8,121 bases of DNA from DATGQT01 sp035304085 (lineage in GTDB: Bacteria; Bacteroidota; Rhodothermia; Rhodothermales; Rubricoccaceae): the NCBI GenBank assembly GCA_035304085.1, contig DATGQT010000087.1:1-8121 (forward strand), given 5' to 3'. How positions within the stretch are numbered: position 1 is the first letter of the stretch; each line of letters begins with the position of its first letter. The notes beneath the pieces were generated by a model. That model was not told the origin of the DNA. It worked only from the letters and a program-made list of their open reading frames with translations, and searched no databases. The position numbers and the translations under genes are program-made. Positions 1 to 5,700 of this stretch are shown in pieces.

Positions 1-431
1 CGGGCGTACTGCGCCTGCCCGCCGGCGTAGCCGCCGAGGAGGTGGGAGTAGCCGTAGATGCCGGCGGGGGTGTAGCCGTAGGCCTTCTCGGCGGCCTCGG
101 CGTTGGGGTTCGAGTTGTCGCAGAGGCTGTACTCCGACCGCTCGCAGTGCCGGCAGCGCCCGCACGCGATGGGGAACGGGACGACCACGCGGTCGCCCGC
201 GCGGACGCCCGTCACCTCCGGCCCCACCTCGACGACCTCGCCCATGAACTCGTGGCCGAGGATGTCGCCCGGCGCCATCGCGGGGATGTAGCCGTCGTAG
301 AGGTGGAGGTCGGAGCCGCAGATCGCCGTGCTCGTGACGCGGACGATGGCGTCGCGGGGGTTGAGGATCTCGGGGTCGGGGACGGTGTCGACCTGAACGT
401 GCCCGACGCCGTGCCAGCAGACGGCCTTCAT
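1..431 (-). CDS. Zinc-dependent alcohol dehydrogenase (MDR family), N-terminal part
   Basis: This is the first 143 residues of a medium-chain zinc alcohol dehydrogenase; the rest lies beyond position 1. The protein starts MKAVCWHGVGHVQVDTVPDP. The GroES-like catalytic domain is clear: AICGSDLHLYDGY gives the catalytic zinc ligand Cys38, and GHEFMGEVVEVG gives His60-Glu61. A structural-zinc lobe follows with Cys90, Cys93, Cys96 and Cys104. The SLCDNSNPNA and GYSHLLGGYAGGQAQY stretches are typical of the subgroup often annotated as glutathione-independent formaldehyde dehydrogenase-like. Members are NAD(P)-dependent cytosolic oxidoreductases; the Rossmann domain is outside the window and the true substrate cannot be read here. 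The ATG at 429-431 directly precedes the family-conserved start and has no Shine-Dalgarno sequence. It lies 93 bases after the stop of the SRPBCC gene, a pairing known from many bacteria, so co-transcription is likely. Confidence 0.95.
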   Translation of the reverse strand, partial: MKAVCWHGVGHVQVDTVPDPEILNPRDAIVRVTSTAICGSDLHLYDGYIPAMAPGDILGHEFMGEVVEVGPEVTGVRAGDRVVVPFPIACGRCRHCERSEYSLCDNSNPNAEAAEKAYGYTPAGIYGYSHLLGGYAGGQAQYA

Positions 432-432
432 G

Positions 433-539
433 GGAAGTGAAAGGTGAAGTGTGAAGGGCGAAGGGTGAAACACCGGAGAGATGCAGCGAACTGTGGAAAG
501 GGCATCTTTCTCACTTTACCCTTTTCACTTTTCACTTCC
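433..539. repeat. Spacer bounded by a GTGAA-heptad inverted repeat
   Basis: The left arm (433-448, GGAAGTGAAAGGTGAA) and the reverse complement of the right arm (524-539, GGAAGTGAAAAGTGAA) match at 15 of 16 positions. Both arms continue inward as degenerate 7-base units: GTGAAAG, GTGAAGT, GTGAAGG, GCGAAGG, GTGAAAC on the left, and GTGAAAA, GTGAAAA, GGGTAAA seen on the minus strand on the right. The right arm encodes the last four residues and stop codon of the SRPBCC protein (GSEK). The left arm ends one base before the alcohol dehydrogenase ATG. The element therefore fills the whole junction between the two genes. RNA from it could form a long stem with a loop of about 75 bases. Whether it is a dispersed repeat, a miniature mobile element or a regulatory hairpin cannot be told from one copy. 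Confidence 0.7.
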
Positions 540-1220
540 GGACACCCGTCCGGAGGGCTGGCCGTCGGTGGTGGGGACCTCGCCGGCCTCGAGGACGTGC
601 TTGAACCGGCGGACGTCCTCCTTGACCATCTGCCCGAAGACGGGGTCGAGCCGGCGGGCGAGCGCGGCGCCGGCGGCCCCGCCGGGGGCGTGGTACGAGA
701 TGCGGACGTGGACCTCGGTGCCGCCGCCGGGCGCATCCGTGAAGCGGACGTGGCCGCCGTTGACGACGTCGGCGCCGGGGAGGGAGCGCCACGCGAGCAC
801 CTCGCCCTCGCGCTCCTCGATGATCTCGGCCAGCCACTCGATGTCGGGCAGCGGGCCCGGCCCCTTCGCCACCCAGTGCGAGCGGCCGTCGCCGAGGTCG
901 CGCACGCTCCGAAGGTGGTGCATGAAGCGGGGGAGGTTCTCGAGCCGCCGCCAGAACGCGTAGGCCTCCGCGCGCGGTACCGTCACCGTCACCGCCTCGA
1001 CGACCTGAACGGGCGCGGGCGTCGCGCCGCCAGCCACGCCGACGAGGGGGAAGCGGCCGGTGGCGCCGCGGTACGCGAGGACGCCGCCGAGCCCGGCGAG
1101 GGCGGCGCCGCCGAGCGAGCGGCGCGAGAGCCCGTAGAGCGTGAGGAGCGCGCCGCCGACGGCCGAGGCGACGCGCTCGGCGTCGCCTGCGGTGCGGGAG
1201 GGAAGGGCGAGAGAGACCAT
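525..1220 (-). CDS. SRPBCC (START-like) family protein with N-terminal DUF2892-like membrane segment
   Basis: This 231-residue protein has two parts. Residues about 13-63 (ERVASAVGGALLTLYG through GGVLAYRGATGRFPL) look like the DUF2892/YgaP-type pair of short membrane helices. Residues about 72-215 form an SRPBCC/polyketide-cyclase-2 domain: VTVTVPRAEAYAFWRRLENL, then SHWVAKGP, AWRSLPGADVVNGG, GGGTEVHVRISYHAPGG and DVRRFKHVLEAGE. The end carries the TTDGQPSGR motif common in this subfamily. SRPBCC folds bind hydrophobic ligands in a deep pocket; the ligand here is unknown. The membrane helices suggest it is held at the inner membrane facing the cytoplasm. The ATG at 1218-1220 is the first in frame and leaves a short polar lead before the first helix. 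It probably forms a unit with the downstream alcohol dehydrogenase. Its last four codons and stop lie within the inverted repeat at 433-539, so the C-terminus may have been reshaped by that element. Confidence 0.9.
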   Translation of the reverse strand: MVSLALPSRTAGDAERVASAVGGALLTLYGLSRRSLGGAALAGLGGVLAYRGATGRFPLVGVAGGATPAPVQVVEAVTVTVPRAEAYAFWRRLENLPRFMHHLRSVRDLGDGRSHWVAKGPGPLPDIEWLAEIIEEREGEVLAWRSLPGADVVNGGHVRFTDAPGGGTEVHVRISYHAPGGAAGAALARRLDPVFGQMVKEDVRRFKHVLEAGEVPTTDGQPSGRVSGSEK

Positions 1221-1335
1221 GACGAGAAGGGCGAGGAGAGGGGAGACCCGGCCTGCTCTTACCGGAGGTCCCCCACGCGGTTGCCCGTTCCGGTGGCTTC
1301 AGGACTCCCCCTAGCACGCGGCCCGACGGCGAATT

Positions 1336-1376
1336 CCGTAAGGGGACGACGGCGGGGCCGAGCGTCCCCTTTACGG
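1336..1376. repeat. Long hairpin / inverted repeat in the 1221-1514 spacer
   Basis: CCGTAAGGGGACG (1336-1348) pairs with CGTCCCCTTTACGG (1363-1376). That gives 13 base pairs with a single bulged base and a 14-base loop. There is no T-tract on either side, so it is not a standard intrinsic terminator. It sits 116 bases before the SRPBCC start (minus strand) and 48 bases before the possible plus-strand start at 1424, so it could be an operator between divergent genes. It could also be the processed end of the M23 peptidase transcript, whose stop codon is 138 bases away. The rest of 1221-1335 shows only a weak 6-base inverted repeat (ACCGGA 1261-1266, TCCGGT 1289-1294) and no convincing promoter. 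Confidence 0.6.
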
Positions 1377-1423
1377 CGGCGGAGCCACCTACCTTCGCAC
1401 ATCCACCGTCTTTCCCAACGACG

Positions 1424-1512
1424 ATGAACGCCCCCTGTCTCGGCCGCCCGCCTCCTCACGACGAACCGGATCGCCTACCTCAACCGGAGCGCGCTCGACC
1501 TCGTGCCGGGCC
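1424..1512 (+). pseudogene. Possible frameshifted 5' remnant of an unidentified plus-strand gene
   Basis: An ATG at 1424-1426 follows a Bacteroidota-like -7 element (TACCTTCG, 1390-1397) by 26 bases. The ATG frame runs MNAP and then becomes Pro-rich. Skipping one C of the CCCCC run at 1431-1435 moves to the frame of 1434-1505, which reads VSAARLLTTNRIAYLNRSAL and then DLV. In that frame 23 of 24 third positions are G or C while about half of the second positions are A or T, a coding-like pattern in a stretch with no minus-strand gene to explain it. The pattern ends near 1512, beside the stop codon of the M23 peptidase (1515-1517). I do not recognise the protein. It may be a gene start truncated by a rearrangement, or chance; no clear -35 partner was found for the -7 element. 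Confidence 0.3.
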
Positions 1513-1514
1513 CG

Positions 1515-2621
1515 TTACCAGTTGGGGACGTGGCCCGGCCGCGTGAAGAGGAGCGCGAGGAGCGCACGCCCGGTCGCATTGAGGTCGGCGCCCGGACCCG
1601 GCCGCGTGAGGATGCGCGAAGCGAGGTAGTCGGCCTCGACCATGCCGTCCACGTGTGCCAGCCGGAGCGTCGGCACGTGGCGGTCCATCGGCTCGACGCG
1701 GACGGGGAGGCCGGCGCGGGTGAGGCGCACCTCCCACGAAGGCGCCCACTCGGGCGGCGGGCCGCCGTCGCACGAGCGGCACATCCACGGGTAGCGGCCG
1801 AGGAGGTCGGGCGGTGGGCCGGCGGGCACGTGCACCGTCACGTCGGCCTGCTGGTGCGCGAGGAGGTCCACGATGGAGAAGTTGCGCGCGTCGTGGCTCC
1901 GCTCGAGGATCTCGACGGGCGAGACGCCGGCGAGGTTGACGCCGTGGAACCGCCCGTGCGTGGCGCTCCACCGCGAGCGGCGCCCGTCGCGCCACGCCCA
2001 GAAGTGCTCGTTGAGCAGGAGGTTGATCTCGAAGTGGAGGTGGGCCCGCGCGCGGTCGAGCCCCCGGCCCGAGTAGCCGAGGACGCCGAGGCGCTGGCCG
2101 CGCTCCACCCACTCGCCGCCGCGGACGGCCACCGAGGCGAGGTGGGCGTAGAGCGTGTAGAACGGGCTCCCCTCCCACACGTGCTCGACCACCACGTAGC
2201 GGCCGTAGTCGGAGGCGCCGGGGCTGGCGTTGGCGTAGACGACGCGGCCCTCGTCGACGGCGCGCACCTCGTCGAGCGGCTCGCCGCGCGCGTCGCGGTA
2301 GAGCGGCGCGATGTCGACGCCCTCGTGGAAGCGGGTGAAGCGCCAGCCGGCCGGCGTCCGGCGCGCCTCGCGGACGTACCCGTACGTCCCGCCCTCCCAC
2401 GTCCACTCCTTCTCGCGGCCGAAGTGGCGCTCGAGGCCCATGTAGAACCGCGCCGGCTCGAAGTTCAGGACGGCCTCGTTGTCGGTGGGGAAGAGGAGCG
2501 AGACGCCGGCGGCCTCCTCGCGGTCCCCACCACGGGGCTGCGCACGAGCGGGCCCGGTCGTGCTCGTGACCACCGCGGCAGCGAGCAGCAGGAGGGCTCC
2601 TCGGGTTACGGCTCGAGGCAT
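1515..2621 (-). CDS. Secreted M23-family zinc metallopeptidase
   Basis: This 368-residue protein begins with a signal peptide: MPRAVTR, a hydrophobic core LLLLAAAVV, and a likely cleavage after the AxA-type end PARA (residue 27). The LytM/M23 core covers residues about 94-200. FHEGVDIAP supplies zinc ligands His99 and Asp103, YAHL supplies His160, and HLHFEI supplies His194 and the zinc ligand His196, so the active site looks complete. Family members cut peptide cross-links in peptidoglycan, some act as lysostaphin-like endopeptidases, and a secreted periplasmic or outer location is expected. The C-terminal 170 residues are not a standard M23 part. They contain the only two cysteines (281 and 284, in WMCRSCDGG) and have no recognised domain. 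The ATG at 2619-2621 starts the signal peptide directly. The upstream promoter-like site and the gap after dnaB suggest its own transcription unit. Confidence 0.92.
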   Translation of the reverse strand: MPRAVTRGALLLLAAAVVTSTTGPARAQPRGGDREEAAGVSLLFPTDNEAVLNFEPARFYMGLERHFGREKEWTWEGGTYGYVREARRTPAGWRFTRFHEGVDIAPLYRDARGEPLDEVRAVDEGRVVYANASPGASDYGRYVVVEHVWEGSPFYTLYAHLASVAVRGGEWVERGQRLGVLGYSGRGLDRARAHLHFEINLLLNEHFWAWRDGRRSRWSATHGRFHGVNLAGVSPVEILERSHDARNFSIVDLLAHQQADVTVHVPAGPPPDLLGRYPWMCRSCDGGPPPEWAPSWEVRLTRAGLPVRVEPMDRHVPTLRLAHVDGMVEADYLASRILTRPGPGADLNATGRALLALLFTRPGHVPNW

Positions 2622-2630
2622 GGGTCCAGG

Positions 2631-2733
2631 GGCGCCCGCGGGGGGCGGCGACGGACGGGGCGTTCAGGGTAGCCTACCGCGCGGCCGGGTGCAAGGCTCC
2701 CCGCCCCGGGTTATCCCTGAATCCGCGGGCGCC
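2631..2733. repeat. Nested inverted repeats between dnaB and the M23 gene
   Basis: GGCGCCCGCGG (2631-2641) and CCGCGGGCGCC (2723-2733) are a perfect 11-bp inverted pair; the second arm directly follows the dnaB stop codon. Inside lie TTCAGGG (2663-2669) with CCCTGAA (2715-2721), and then AGCCT (2671-2675) with AGGCT (2694-2698). The minus-strand RNA could fold into a branched structure closing just after dnaB and ending 9 bases before the M23 ATG. There is no T-tract. It may act as a dnaB 3' end, or it may mask the M23 leader. Confidence 0.6.
2666..2694 (-). promoter_or_regulatory. Probable promoter for the M23 peptidase gene
   Basis: On the minus strand TTGCAC (2694-2689) and TACCCT (2671-2666) are separated by 17 bases, followed after 44 bases by the M23 ATG. 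The downstream element reads TACCCTGA, only a partial match to the Bacteroidota TAnnTTTG form. The site lies inside the outer inverted repeat of the spacer. Confidence 0.4.
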
Positions 2734-5700
2734 TCAGAAGGGCGCGTCGCTCATGGGCGGGAGCGGCGGCGGCGTGCCGTCGTAGCCGCCGGCCGGGCCC
2801 GCGTCGTAACCGTACCCTCCTCCGTCGTACCCCCCTCCACCGTAGCCGCCGTCGGTGTCGCCGGCGAGGTAGGCCGTGAGGTTCTCGAACCGGGCGTACT
2901 GGTTGACGAAGGCGAGCTTGACGCTCCCTATGGGCCCGTTCCGCTGCTTCCCGATGATGACCTCGGCCAGCCCCTCCGTCGAGTTCCCGTTCTCGTCGAC
3001 GGTGATGCCGTAGCGCTCGGCGCGGTAGATGAACCCGACGACGTCGGCGTCCTGCTCGATGGAGTTGTGGACGACGACGTCGTCGGCGACGAAGTTGTGC
3101 GGCCCCGGGACCGTCAGGTCGAAGACCGCCTCGACGCCGTCGGGCTCGATGGAAACGACCTCGTCCCAGTACACGTCGCTCTGCGCCAGACGGGCGAGGG
3201 CCGCCGAGCCGACGACCTCGGCGACGCGGAGGGCGCGGTCCCGGCCGAGGTTGTGCTTGAAGAGCGTCGCGCCGCAGTAGGCCATCCCGAGGCCCGCCTG
3301 CATCTGCCGCTGCGAGAGGCCGGCCCGCGCCATCGCCGGGAGCACCAGGCGCTCCCAGACTGCCCGCGGGATGGCGTCGCGGTTCGGGTTCGCCTCCCGC
3401 TCATCGAGGTGGTCGAGGATGGCGGTCAGCGCCTCCTGCTTGTAGCGCCCCACGGCCCCGACGACCTCAGCGAACCGGAGCAGGTCCGGCTGTCCACTCA
3501 CGATGACGTGGTGCTGGTCGCGGCCCTTGCCGGGCTGCGGGAGCCGCTTGACCCGCGCGTTGACGCCGACGCGGAGCAGGAGCGCCTGCACGTCGCGTGC
3601 CAGCCGCTCGCTGCTGCTGGCGTAGTAGACGGCCGGATACGGCCGGGCGCCGCCGCGCATCCGGACGCAGCCGTCGGTGGCCCAGAGGTGGCGGAGGAAG
3701 TGGGCGACATGGGCCTCGGGCTGCGCGAAGACGGCCTCGGGCACGCGCTTCTCGTGCGAGCGCAGCCCCCACACGCCGAGGCGGTCGAGCCACTCGGCGA
3801 CGGCGCTGCGGACGCCGTGGGTGTGCCGGCGCGTGGAGGTGAGGTACACCTGGTACCATTGCCGCTCCCGATGCACGCGCGGCGCCACGTTCGACCCGAA
3901 CACACGCCCGGCGAGGTCCGCGACGTACTCGGCGAGGTCGTCCTCGCGTGTGGTGTACTGTACGGCGTGGCGTGGGAGCGTACAACCGTCGCCGATGAGG
4001 TGGCCGAGGAGCGCGAGCTCGTCCGGCGTCATCGTCGCCTCCTCCGGCTGCCCGAGGCGACGGGGGAGCGCGAGGTGCTCGCCTTCCGCGAGCGCGTCGA
4101 GCGGCTTCCAGCCCTCGACGGTGAGGAACTTGTGATTGGCCGTCGCGCGGATCGTGCGGCCGAGGCGGGTGGTGAGGCGGAAGACGGGCTTCGTGCCGGT
4201 CTGCCAGGCGCGGCTGACCTCGGCCACCTCCAGCTTCAGCGTCGCCGGGTTCAGCGCCCAGACGTGGAAGCCGCCCTCTGGATGCATCGCCGCCAGCTCC
4301 CCGATGGGCACGCGGCGGCCGGTATCGGCGAGGGTGACGAGCGTGTCGGCCGTGAGGCAGCCGGACTCGCGGAGGTCGGAGAGCTGGGGCCGCTTGTCGC
4401 CGCCGCGCGTCTCGACGGCGCGCGAGAGCTGGGAGAGCGCGATGACGGGGACGTCGAGCTCCTTGGCGAGCCCCTTGAGGGAGCGGCTGATCTGGGCGAT
4501 CTCCTGCTCGCGGTTGGCGCTCTTGCTCTGGACCGTCCCGTGCATGAGCTGGAGGTAGTCCACGATGACCAGCCCGATGTTGTGCTCGGCCTTGAGGCGG
4601 CGGCACTTCGCGCGGAGCTCGAGGATGCCGAGGCCGGGCGTGTCGTCGATGAAGACGGGGGCCTCGGCGAGGCGGCCGGCGGCACGGGCGAGCTTGGGCC
4701 ACTCGTCGTCGTGGAGGCGGCCGGTGCGGGCGGCCTGCGCGTCCACGCGCGCCTCGGACGTGAGGAGGCGCTGGGCGAGCTGGCCCGCGCTCATCTCGAG
4801 CGAGAAGTAGGCGACGGCGACGGGCTTCTCGGGGTGGAGCGCCGCGTTCCGCATCATCGCGAGCGACATCGCCGTGTTGTGGGTGACCGTCCCGTCCTCC
4901 AGCAGGAAGAGCCGGTTGCCGTCGATTTCGAACCCGAAGTAGTCGTCCACCCGGTCCGGCTCGACGGTGACGCCGGTGACCGTCCAGTCGCGGAAGTCCG
5001 TCCACGGCGCCGCCTTCTTCCGGTCGATGCGGACGGGGATCTCGTCCACGTTGCCGTTGAATCGGACGCGCCAGACGGTGCTCCCGGCGCCGGTCTGGCA
5101 CCGCGCCATCTTGGCCCGTAGCGACGTGCGGTAGCCGAGGGTGTCGCAGAGGAACTTGATCTGGCGGGCGAGCCGCTCGCTCTTCTGCGTGATCTCGTAG
5201 GTGCCCCCGTGGCCCTTGTTGCAGCGGCCATCGCTGTCGATGAGCCCGGCGAGGAGTTGGAGGCGGTTCCGGCGACTATTGGCGAGGTAGGCGTGCGGGA
5301 TGTGCTTGTCGCCGAGCACGCCCAGCTCACGGAGCGCTTGGTGGAGCGAGGTCTCGTGGCGCGCCCGCGACCGGCCCTTGGTGATCCGGTAGCCCGGGCA
5401 ACGATCGACGTCGCTCAAGCGGACTTCAGCCCCGTCGGCCTCGGCGTAGGCGTGGAGGTAAGCGGCCACCTCCTCATCGGTGGTGTAGATGCGGGCGTCG
5501 TCCGTCTTGCCATCGCCCAGCCAGATGCCCAGGATGTACGGGTCCACCGGCAGCGGCCGCTCGGGGAACGCGACGGCGACCTTGTACCCCTTGTGGTCGT
5601 TCTTCCACTTGCCGGACTTCCCGAGGTAGTCGCGGACGGAGACGTTGACGACGGTGCCACGCGGCACGCGCCCTTCGCGGCGGCTCTTCTTGAGCGAGAG

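Noticed and set aside
1225..1300. GGAAC-type (ECF sigma factor) promoter before the SRPBCC gene
   Set aside because: GGAAC is present on the minus strand, but no CGTC/GTAA-like partner occurs at the usual 15-17 base spacing; the GGTAAG nearby is about 23 bases away.
1259..1459. 66-codon minus-strand open frame in the spacer
   Set aside because: The translation is Arg-rich and unstructured, the frame crosses the hairpin at 1336-1376, and the third-position pattern is not coding-like.
1503..2672. Plus-strand open frame of 389 codons opposite the M23 gene
   Set aside because: It mirrors the M23 coding frame, whose signal peptide and zinc motifs are clear. Only its short upstream continuation (1434-1505) was kept as a possible remnant.
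2479..5121. Very long plus-strand open frame of 880 codons opposite dnaB
   Set aside because: It is antisense to dnaB with its conserved motifs, crosses intein and extein borders without change, and has a low-complexity Val/Asp/Glu/Arg-rich translation typical of a GC-rich antisense frame.
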